The notes beneath the pieces are model-generated. The model saw nothing but the letters and a program-made list of their open reading frames with translations. It ran no database searches and was not told the DNA's origin. 64,000 bases of DNA from Protonemura montana (taxonomy: Eukaryota > Arthropoda > Insecta > Plecoptera > Nemouridae), in the NCBI GenBank assembly GCA_947568835.1, contig OX387606.1, positions 23,429,225 to 23,493,224 of the forward strand. The letters run 5' to 3'. Positions within the stretch are counted from its first letter, which is position 1, and each line of letters begins with the position of its first letter. The position numbers and the translations under genes were made by a program. Of this stretch, positions 23,546 through 33,505 are shown piece after piece.

Positions 23546-26500
23546 CTATCGGTGCGTGAACACGCCTCCACCGGCTTGCAGGTACTTGAACGGCATCGCC
23601 CGCTCTCTGCCCCTGACCGCTCGGAAAAACACCTTGTCCCTCTGGAACTCCACGATCTCCAGCTCTGGGTCGCCATCCTCGATCGCCGATGAGGCCTCCA
23701 GGAAGATGTCGAACAACGCTTGCAAGCGCATCACTTGCGCAGAGAGCAATGGCGGACATTCGGAGCTGTACACGTTCAACTCACGCTCCATGTCCTGTGA
23801 AATTATCGTTGTGCTCTCGTGTGAAATTGTGTCAAGCACAGCGCCATAGTCACAGCGCTTCTGTCTAGCACTGGCTGATACCAGGGGCCTAACTGGTAGC
23901 AACCAACTCCTGTAAAGACTTTCCGTGATTTCACACAAATATTTTAGGCAAATTTTAGGAAAACACCACCGCTCTAGGTTGGGGTTACTGCTTGGTGCTA
24001 TGGTGGTGCTAGTTAGCACGGTGCTACTGACAGTAATACCAGGGTTACGAATCACTGCTCTAGGTCGGGGTTACTGCTTGGTGCTATGGTGGTGCTCGTT
24101 AGCACGGTGCTACTGACAGTAATACCAGGGTCACTGCTTGGTGCTATGGTGGTGCTAGTTAGCACGGTGCTACTGACAGTAATACCAGGGTCACTGCTTG
24201 GTGCTATGGTGGTGCTAGTTAGCACGGTGCCACTGACAGTAATACCAGGGTCACTGCTCGGTGCTATGGTGGTGCTAGTTAGCACGGTGCTACTGACAGT
24301 AATACCAGGGTTACGAATCACCACTCTAGGTCAGGGTCACTGCTTGGTGCTATGGTGGTGCTTGTTAGCACGGTGCTACTGACAGTAATACCAGGGTCAC
24401 TGCTTGGTGCTATGGTGGTGCTAGTTAGCACGGTGCTACTGACAGTAGTACCGTGGTGCTAGTTAGCACGGTGCTACTGACAGTAGTACCAGGGTTACGA
24501 ATCACCGCTCTAGGTCGGAGTCACTGCTTGGTGCTATGGTGGTGCTCGTTAGCTCAGTACTAGGTCACGCAAGTTGCGAGTGCCATCCCCACTCACCCTG
24601 ACTGCATTGCAGTTGCGTGCAGTTAGCTCCTTCAGCCAGTTGACTTGCAGACAGAAGACGGCTTGAGCCGCAGGGTAGTCGGCCTTCACAGTTAGCAGCG
24701 CTGTCAACTTGGCTGCAAGCAATCAGAATACGTTGGCGAACGAGGGAAACAAACCGCAATCCAAGCCCAGAAGAACCAAACAATTTTCATGGAACCTTCA
24801 CCGTAATTTGACCAATTTTACGAAAGCTAGAATGAGAAACGTGACTCCAGGTTTTGCTCGGCCCGAAACCGGAAATTTGAACTGTGGTGACATAAGATAG
24901 CAGAATTGAGAAGCTCTGTCAGGCGATCTCAGTATCTCCATGGCTACCAAACGTTGAATCTACCATAGAACCTCCTATGCTAGACCATGATATACCCGTG
25001 GTAACATAAGATAGCAGAATTGAGAAGCTCTGTCAGGCGATCTCAGCATCTCCATGGCTATCAAACGTTGAATCTACCATTGAACCTATGCTAGGCTATG
25101 ATATACCCGTGGTAACATAAGATAGCAGAATTGAGAAGCTCTGTCAGGCGATCTCAGCATCTCCATGGCTACCAAACGTTGAATCTACCATTGAACCTAT
25201 GCTAGGCTATGATATACCCGTGGTAACATAAGATAGCAGAATTGAGAAGCTCTGTCAGGCGATCTCAGCATCTCCATGGCTACCAAACGTTGAATCTAAC
25301 ATTGAATCTCCTATGCTAGGCCATGATATACCCGTGGTAACATAAGATAGCAGAATTGAGAAGCTCTGTCAGGCGATCTCATCATCTCCATGGCTACCAA
25401 ACGTTGAATCTAACATTGAATCTCCTATGCTAGGCCATGATATACCCGTGGTAACATAAGATAGCAGAATTGAGAAGCTCTGTCAGGCGATCTCATCATC
25501 TCCATAGCTACCAAACATTTTAACCGTTTCTGAAATGATTACCCGAAAGCCTTGTTGTTTCTTGGAACTGCTGTTGGAGCCAAAATAATATTCCCAGAAC
25601 TGGAATATAAACAAGATTAAAACAGGAACCGGAACCCGATCCAAAAGTTTCAGACCCAAAAAAGTTTAAAAAATAAAGAACCCGACCAAAAACCAGTAAT
25701 GTTATCAATTTCGGTTTGGAACCGGGTTCTTTTCAGATAAAATTTAATCAAAAATGTCTTTAATATGACAGGACAAAGCCTTCTGCAATCATCAACAAAT
25801 TAAAGTTAAAATTTGCATCTTTTAAAATATCCTCATTTAAATATTGTTGCAAACTGCACGTTTGCAATTGGTTTAAAAGCTTCTAGCAGCATTGGTAAGC
25901 GCATTATTATGTTCTTTTCTGGCCATGTAAGACTCAAATTATATCCCGGCAAGTTACGACCTCTTACATTGCCAAGCAAGATCTTTCGGCCGAGCACAAG
26001 TAACTGTCTAAATTCTGGTCGTAACATTCTCTCAAAATATCAGCCAAACCGGATTTTTTATTTTTGCCTTGTTGCCTTCTTAAAGAGCCCGCTAAACCTG
26101 GAACGATGTGGCCCAAATGATCTCCAAGCCCGTATTTATTGGTAAAAATGACCACCCAATGAAAATGTATCTCCCTAGGTACAATAGCGGCATGGGCCAT
26201 CAAGCCTTCTTGTACCTCCCTAGGTACAATAGCCACATGGGCCATCAAGCCTTCTTGTATCTCCCTAGGTACAATAGCCACATGGGCCATCCAGCCTTCT
26301 TGTACCTCCCTGGGTACAATAGTGACATGGGCCATCCAGCCTTCTTGTACCTCCCTAGGTACAATAGTGACATGGGCCATCAAGCCTTCTTGTACCTCCC
26401 TGGGTACAATAGCAACATGGGCCATCCAGCCTTCTTGTACCTCCCTGGGTACAATAGCAACATGGGCCATCAAGCCTTCTTGTACCTCCCTGGGTACAAT

Positions 26501-29500
26501 AGTGACATGGGCCATCAAGCCTTCTTGTACCTCCCTGGGTACAATAGTGACATGGGCCATCAAGCCTTCTTGTACCTCCCTAGGTACAATAGCAACATGG
26601 GCCATCAAGCCTTCTTGTACCTCCCTGGGTACAATAGCAACATGGGCCATCAAGCCTTCTTGTACCTCCCTGGGTACAATAGCAACATGGGCCATCAAGC
26701 CTTCTTGTACCTCCCTGGGTACAATAGCAACATTGGCCATCAAGCCTTCTTGGCCCGATCAATTAAGACTGTGCAATGCACTGCCCCACGATATAATGAC
26801 TACATTTCCAAAAAATGTGAAATACCACTGTAAATTTATAAACTAACCACAAAATTCTATGTAATTATATTGTAAATTCTATAAACACTAAATGTAATTC
26901 TATTAGCCTCGGGTAATTATTGTAATACCAAAGCTATTAATAAACAAATACATAAATAAATAAAGCAAGACCTAAATAGCATCGATGAAATTGGCCCTTA
27001 GACCAAGGAAAAAAGGACCGGGACAATGATAGTTTCGACAATGTACTGATTCTCTTTGTTCCGCCAGCGCAATTCTGAGATTTTGCTCCATAGTTGTCTG
27101 TCGATAAGCATCCATTTGTTCCAACACAAACCAACTGGGTTTTGAATGCTAAGTAAAGAACAAATAAATTTCCCAATTTATCACAAATCAATTTTGTTGT
27201 TCTTCACTTAGCATTCAAAACCCAGTTGAAATAGTTTTTGTTAAAACTAGTGCTCAGTTTACATCAAGTAGATATGAGTCTAAAAACAATCGTGCATTTG
27301 TTCCGTTGCAATCGTCAGCAACACTAGCAGATATCGATTGAGAAATCGTTGTCCACATCAATAAACAATCGAGGGATTGCAGTGCTGTCCTACCAGTTCC
27401 CCTAGCGAGCACTGCCTTGTAGAACGTGTCAGACTTCTGAGACACGTTGTCGGCGATGAGCTGGCTCGTGTGCGGCTGCCGTACGTAGTCCTCCCAGACG
27501 AGCGGAGCGAACTCGCGGAGCGTGGAGCCGAGCTTGGCAGGGAACAGCGTGCGCATCGGCTGACCGACCAGCACTTGCCCCGACTCTGTAGCCCGAAACA
27601 AAGGAGTTGCAGGTAATGTGCATAGAATCTACTCCTGTCGAAGAGCACTAAGGGGACCACCGGCTTAACGTCCCTTCCGAAGGACAGTACAAGGTGAACA
27701 ACAGAATTCCTCCGCATATTCATGCTGTCGAGAGGTTGATAAGCAAGGCGAGTGAAGTTGTTGTACCTACTAACTTTCATCCCGCCAACCTCTCTTTCGA
27801 ACAGAACTGGTCATGTGTATGATGGTCGGCCATCCAATACCTGTCCCAGCGCACTGTTGCTCAACTTTGGTGATCTCACGAGGACCAGTATTTCATACAA
27901 GCCAAATCATGTCAATGGTTAGGATACCTCAAAGTACCATCTTGGTAGCCAGAAGCAGCCGGGATACGAAGAAGTAAGCTCACCCAGCTGCTGGATCTGC
28001 TGACACAACGACAGCCTCGACTCCAGCCGCCGCTTGATTCGACGAAACAACGTCTCGCTGCCGATGGCTGCGTGTCCGTCGTTAACCGACTCCTTGCCGG
28101 CCAATCGCTGGGCCCAGACATACGGCAGACCAAGGTCGGCGGGAATATCGTCCAATCCAGCTCGGCGGAGGCACGAGGAGGCGGCGGCATCACAAGCCGC
28201 CTCCCCCTGCGTGCCCGGCAGCAGCACTGACAGGATGCGGTGGGGGGAGATCAGTTCGCTGATAACAAGACGTGACAGTTCAAGGTTAGTGCGCACCCTT
28301 CTGGGATAAACCTGTCGAGAGGCTACCAGGAGGGTCTTTGTTAGGACCATGCTCTTATTGATGGAGCAACTCTCATGCAAATATCATACTCAAGTGGAAA
28401 AGGATTGCTACAACTTTGATTGGACTGTGGACTTACGCTAGATTCACTGATCTCAAATAACCTAGATCGCCAGAGAGAGACTTTGAAGCCAAGGATGCCA
28501 GTTTGATAGTCCCTGATTTTAAGATTTTTCCAAAAGCCTGTGCTATTTTTAGGGTTTTCATCGGTAGTTTTCGTGGTGGATTTGGTCTCCACCATTTTAA
28601 TAGTCAGATCAGTGGATGGCAATTCAGTCACAATGGCAGTTTTTGTCACCCCCGCAGTAACTAGGAGTAGCAAAAATGGTGGCCTAGAGGTTTACCCACA
28701 ATTGACATACTAATAAACAAAAGCACTAGCATTGGCACAGTGACAAAGAAAATGTAAGCAAATTTAACTCAACTGGATTTTGAATCTGACTGTATACAAA
28801 GTAGACTTTGCCTCAGCTGCCACTTGTGTTTTCAGAAGATTTAATTTAAGATTATATTATAGTTAGTGACATGTTTACATAAACATTTCCACAGAATTCT
28901 ATGTTTAATTTTACTCTTGCTAATTCCATAAACTATAAGTGAGGTAGCAGTGCTTTATAACCGCCTGAACGGGCACTTAATCTACAAACAGAGCACTCAA
29001 AAACGTCCCACCTCGTCAATCAGAAAAGATTGTCCGTCATGTTTGTTATAATAACGCTCTGTGATTGGTTTGACATAAGCACATAAGGGTTAAGATTCTT
29101 TGAACATAGTTATATGTTGCGCATAAGTGCTATGCTCGTTGTGTTGATTGTGTGCAGTCCCATATGATAACCAAGTTTTAAGATCCTTGTGTGCTATGCT
29201 TGTGTTCGTGCTTATTGGTATGTCAATTGCGAGTAGACCTTAAAAACACAGTTAAATCAACAAGAAATCAACTCACGTTGCAGCCACCCCATGAACTGCA
29301 TGAGTGGACTCCACTTTCGCCGCCACAGTGACGACCGAGAGGTTGGTAAGGTGCGAGAACGAGAGTCTTATGGAGCTGCCCTCGGGGAGGCGGAGCGTCA
29401 CTTCCACGACGAATGGGTGAGCCAGGAGCAATAAGGCCCGCCTCTCAGCCAGACGGTCTCTGGCCGACGCCTTTCTACGACGCCCACTTTCCTCTTCCTG

Positions 29501-32500
29501 CAACCCCATCGTGAACAAGGAATGAATCAGAGTGACTGTGAGTTTTCACAGCCTTTTAGTTCTACTCCTTGCAGATCCGTCATTCTCATCAAATACACTA
29601 AAATCGTCTCAAAGAGCATGTGTCCAAGTAGCTCAATGCTACTGAGTGCTGAGTGCTATGCTATGATTTGCTCCTCACCTGGAAGCTCTCCTGCTCCGAG
29701 TCCGAGTCGTCGTCCACGGCTGGCTGCAACTCGGTTGCTAGGCAACGAGCCGCTGCGTCTTCATCGCCACGCACAGCGATGTTCACCGTTGGATCTGCTC
29801 AGGGGGGGAAACAATCAACGTACGGTTAACTGCCACACGGAGAATCGGAGAATCGCAGACCAAATACCAGGGCTCAAGAGGCAACAAATTAAAAATAACG
29901 GGACATACTTCGAGCGCTGAGCTCAAATTTCCTCGAGGGTTGATTTAAGTCATGGACATCGGTAACCAAGATGTATAAATTGGCATTGTAAGGCGAGTTT
30001 AGAGGTTAAGGCAGAGTCCCAGCGTTAATTCTCTAAGTTCCAGCTTTGGGTTGACAGTTTTTAGTCAAATTAGTGCATATATTATATTTGTTTGCTCACT
30101 TTTCTTTTCCTTCAATTCCACCTGATCAACATAACTTAAAACCATCTCTAAGGTGTTTCTCTCCACTTCCTTTCCATTTACATTCACTGAGACCTAGAGT
30201 TGGCAATTTCCTCTCTTTCATTTTACCGTTGAGTGTAGGTTCTAGGTAGAGAAACAACGTCAATGTTACCGTCTCTGCGTGAAAGATGGCCGCCAAATGA
30301 TTACCTTACCGACAAAAATGCAGAGTACCGGAACATCACGTTAAGTGGAGCCACTGTCGTTTGAAATTTAATTTCGATATTTCTCGTAGGTTAACTCGCT
30401 TTTGAGACTTTTCATGCTCAAAAAATCTTCATCAATGTTTACCTCAACAATTGATAACAATGTAACAATATGACAAAGCGAGTAACCTACGATAAATATC
30501 GAAATTAAATTTCATACGTAAGTGGCTCCACTTAACGTGACGTTCCGGTACTCTGCATTTTTGTCGGTAAGGTAGTCATTTGGCGGCCATCTTTCACGCA
30601 GAGACTGTAACATTGACGTTGAAACTCTACCTAGAACCTACACTCAACGGTTGTACCAATGATGAATTGATTTCTTTTCACTTCATCACCCTCACTATTT
30701 CTCTAAACGATATATCATTCTTTCCTAGCTCTACTTACCTACTTTTTATGTCCGTAAAAACTCTCTTTTCTTTATTCCATTTCAAACCTTTGTTTTATTC
30801 ACTGTCAAGTGTCCCACATCCACTAATTTGTCAGCTAACTCACAATCTATTTTTTATTCTATTTATCGAAATAATTCTTTCTATTTGATCGGTCCAATAC
30901 CAAATTATAATTTTACACATCACCTTGATCATGAGGTTATAATTTCTCTGTTATATGTATTCTAATAGCTTGATAGCTAAATAAATTAGGACATGAACTC
31001 TTATTTAAATTGCAAACGCTCGCAATGCGCGGGGTATTTTATTATTAACAACACTATAACCGTCTCAAAAATTGATGCCCAAACGCGGACTCAAACCCTG
31101 ATCTCCACCTGTCGCGGGTGTTGCTCTGAACCATTGAGCTACTTGGACCCCGATCTCCACCTGTCGCGGGTGTTGTTCTGAACCATTGAGCTACTCGTAC
31201 CCCGATCTCCACCTGTCGCGGGTGTTGCTCTGAACCATTGAGCTACTTGGACCCCGATCTCCACCTGTCGCGGGTGTTGCTCTGAACCATTGAGCTACTT
31301 GGACCCCGATCTCCACCTGTCGCGGGTGTTGCTCTGAACCATTGAGCTACTTGGACACTTGCTTTTTGAAACGATTCTAGTGTATTTTTAGGTATTTTAT
31401 TTTTTGGTGTATTTTTATTTTTAGTTTATTTTAAGGTTATAGTGTTGTTAATAAAAAAAAAAAAAAAAAAAGCTAAATAAATATTCATTAATTCGCTCAC
31501 CGCACGCCTTCTTGTACGAGTCTGCGCGCACGTAAATGATGTACAGCGGCGTGGGGAGCATTCGCGCAAGCGCGTGCAGCCTCCGAGACTTGTCAAGCGG
31601 CAAGTCGAAGAAGTCTTGCAGCGGCGCGGTGGCGGCAAGGATCTCGTCCAGCTGCGGACGCAGGTTGTCCAACCGTGCCGACTGCGCCACGATCTCCTTG
31701 TCTGCCGACCGCCGCTTCTCCTCCAGCTCCTGGCACTGCACCGAGATGTCCTTGCGCTGGTACAGCTCCCACTCAAGGCGTGCCAACTTCAGTTGGTGGT
31801 CGTCTTTCTTGGTTACCGTCTAGAGGAAAAGGGGGCGTTACCCTTTTTGATTGTTTTTAGACTCATGTCTACTTGATGTAACCTTAGCGCTAGTTTAAAC
31901 AAAAACTATTTGAACTATTTTTTGGATAATAATTGGATAATAAATGTTATTACTATATATAATATATAATATATTTATATTTTTAATTTATATATAATAT
32001 ATATAATTTTATACTTATATAATAAGTAATTGGATAGTTAGTAAAATATGCCAATTTGTTCAGGAGTTCATTTCAGAAAATACTAATACGTTAGTTTTTT
32101 AGTTATTGACCCTAAATTATTTTATTTAGATGCATTTAGGAAGCTTGAACTAGGTAATTAATATAATTTTTTGTGGTTTGCTTGTTATCGGAAAATTGTC
32201 AGGACTGCTCTTAGCCTAGTTAAAGTAACAGGTACAAGTTACAAAACGTTGGGAAATTTAGTTGTTCTTCACTTAGCATTCAAACCCCTGTTGAAATATT
32301 TTTTGTCAAGGTGTTTCCCTCGTTTTCTGCAGAGATTGATTCACTAATGGACTGGTAAATTTTAATCTTGTTCTTCACTCACGGCTCTAGAGATGTTTGC
32401 AGGTGCTTCCTTGAAGAATTCATCAACTGGTACAAGCTCAATTTCCTCATCTTTAGATCTGTGAACAGATTGTTAAGCAAAGGATGATCATTTCTAAAAA

Positions 32501-33213
32501 GGAACTTTAAGTAAGCAGTTATTTATGCTTATATCATAACTTCTATAATGCAAAAGACTGATCTAAATCATTATAGGATTTTAGAATTCTGAACTCACTT
32601 GAACTTGAGACACTTGTTAACTTCCATTTTCAGATGTAACATTTCATAATTAAGATTCTGCAACTGTAAGTGGTCACTGTCAACCTGTTGCTTCACTTTG
32701 TTCAAAATCTCGCGATAATGTTTCGTGCGGAATTTTTCCAGGCGGTTGAGTTTCTTTAACACCACAAACAGAAGAGCGCCCTGTATTCGTAGCTCAGCTA
32801 TTTCAGCTTTAGCTTTGTCACCTTTCTGTGTCTTAAGCTTCAATATTTCGTTAGAAATCTTGCGGAATTCATTGCAAGTCTTGCTGTATAGGGTGTGATC
32901 CTCGTCTGGATCTCTGGCAAGAGATTCCTTGGATTCGTAGTCGATTACGCTCTGAAATGATACAAAGCTGGATTCACGCTACTACCGACTGTGTTGCTTA
33001 CGCTTAATTCGGATAGAAAATAGCTATCCGACATTTTATGTTTGTGGGTAACAGCAACCGTTTCGAACTAACCTGATACATGTCAACATTTTCTGGCTTA
33101 GAAGCGATTTCTATCTTGGAGGTTACAGGGGGCGCGGTTGTTGGGTTGGATTCGGCTTCAACAAGGACGGTTTTCCTCCGCTTTCTAATCGGAACTTCTG
33201 ATTCTTTCACCAT
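23546..33213 (-). CDS. THOC5: THO complex subunit 5
   Basis: Nuclear THO/TREX subunit acting in mRNA export. Ten coding exons: 33073-33213, 32599-32951, 32383-32458, 31501-31819, 29679-29794, 29277-29497, 27984-28258, 27394-27585, 24597-24712 and 23546-23794. All have GT-AG borders and phases that join, giving about 685 aa, close to the vertebrate length I recall. Family stretches in order: a basic N-terminal RKRRK; KKLNRLEKFRTKHYREIL; DHLQLQNLNYEMLHLK coiled coil; DEFFKEAPANISRA; ARLEWELYQRKDISVQC; LPTPLYIIYVRADSYKKACG; an acidic DDDSDSEQES linker; GLPYVWAQRLAG; and a C-terminal PFKYLQAGGGVFTHR. An in-frame ATG at 33294 would add 27 residues; 33213 fits the family length better. Introns 4, 5, 7, 8 and 9 carry repeats. 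RAD1 ends only about 290 bp upstream. Confidence 0.95.
23985..24570. repeat. 60-bp minisatellite in THOC5 intron 9
   Basis: About nine units of GGTGCTATGGTGGTGCTAGT type, 60 bp each with some partial units. The last unit lies only about 25 bp from the exon 9 splice donor (24591-24596). The period is a multiple of 3, so open frames appear on both strands as artefacts. Confidence 0.9.
24887..25515. repeat. 111-114-bp minisatellite in THOC5 intron 8
   Basis: ACATAAGATAGCAGAATTGA recurs at spacings of 114, 111, 111, 114 and 114 bp, giving six units. The 3-bp length variation reflects a CTC insertion/deletion near the unit end (CTCCTATGC versus CTATGC). Confidence 0.95.
26165..26757. repeat. 45-bp minisatellite in THOC5 intron 8
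   Basis: About 13 units of 45 bp based on CTCCCTGGGTACAATAGCAA with ATGGGCCATCAAGCCTTCTT. The period equals 15 codons, so all units stay in frame on both strands and produce long repetitive open frames. These lie inside an intron and are not taken as genes. Confidence 0.9.
27100..27290. repeat. Inverted pair of foldback-family arms (THOC5 intron 8)
   Basis: AACTGGGTTTTGAATGCTAA at about 27128 is answered by its reverse complement TTAGCATTCAAAACCCAGTT at about 27210. The sequence can therefore fold into a hairpin. It is a short head-to-head copy of the foldback family. Confidence 0.8.
27622..27905 (-). mobile_element. 5S-rRNA-derived SINE, copy 4 (truncated, THOC5 intron 7)
   Basis: Retains the 5S head and about half of the body (CATGCTGTCGAGAGGTTGAT, CCTTCCGAAGGACAG) but lacks the tail. 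It lies wholly within the 398-bp intron 7. Confidence 0.85.
29523..29665 (+). mobile_element. tRNA/TIR-family fragment filling THOC5 intron 5
   Basis: AATCAGAGTGACTGTGAG, CTCCTTGCAGATCCGTCATT and GTCCAAGTAGCTCAATG match the left half and tRNA start of the family at 56.9 kb. The fragment takes up most of the 181-bp intron, so the intron's present length comes mainly from the insertion. Confidence 0.75.
30225..30651. mobile_element. Foldback/MITE-like element, about 170-bp inverted arms (THOC5 intron 4)
   Basis: The left arm begins ACCGTTGAGTGTAGGTTCTA and the right arm ends with its reverse complement. Similarity continues inwards through AAAGATGGCCGCCAAATGA, AATGCAGAGTACCGGAAC and AATTTAATTTCGATAT, to about 30410 and from about 30475. 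The loop is roughly 65 bp. No target-site duplication is obvious and no protein is encoded. Confidence 0.9.
31003..31455 (-). mobile_element. tRNA/TIR-family element with five 52-bp tRNA-head units (THOC5 intron 4)
   Basis: The outer flank TTGCAAACGCTCGCAATGCG and left arm (31045-31077) are followed by GATCTCCACCTGTCGCGGGT repeated at 31100, 31152, 31204, 31256 and 31308, exactly 52 bp apart. The right arm survives only as GGTTATAGTGTTGTTAA at 31434-31450, next to a poly-A run. The repeat lies on the minus strand, co-directional with THOC5. Confidence 0.9.
31850..32310. mobile_element. Foldback-family element (THOC5 intron 3)
   Basis: The left end TTTTTAGACTCATGTCTACT is in minus orientation. 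The right part (GTCAGGACTGCTCTTAGCC, CACTTAGCATTCAAACCCC) is in plus orientation. AT-only sequence (about 31920-32040) sits between the arms. This matches the head-to-head layout at 50.9 and 63.6 kb. Confidence 0.75.
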
Positions 33214-33467
33214 TTTCTTTATCTTATCCAAAAGAAAATAGTCAAATACTAGTTGAAGGCTGTTCGCGATTTGCAACTGTAGGACACTAGTCATGTGAAT
33301 AAAATCAATAGTGTTATCAAATTGACGGACGGCGTCAGCGAAGCAAACGCTAACCTAACCTTTCTGAAACTGAACCTATCCGGAACGGGAAGAGGTACCC
33401 GGCCAAGGAGGGAACTTTAAGCAATTTAAAAATACAAATTAACTAGTTACGCACAGCAGGACATTTT

Positions 33468-33476
33468 TTATTTATT
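33468..33476 (-). promoter_or_regulatory. Probable RAD1 polyadenylation signal
   Basis: AATAAATAAA on the minus strand lies about 30 bp past the RAD1 stop codon. If used, the RAD1 transcript would end less than 250 bp before the THOC5 start codon. Confidence 0.5.
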
Positions 33477-33505
33477 ACATCGTCATATTCCCAAAAACTT
33501 ACGAG

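Noticed and set aside
24052-24382. Open frames over the 60-bp repeat
   Set aside because: Same periodicity effect, inside a THOC5 intron.
25964-26833. Frames of 170-260 codons over the 45-bp repeat
   Set aside because: Periodic artefact of 15-codon units within THOC5 intron 8, open on both strands.
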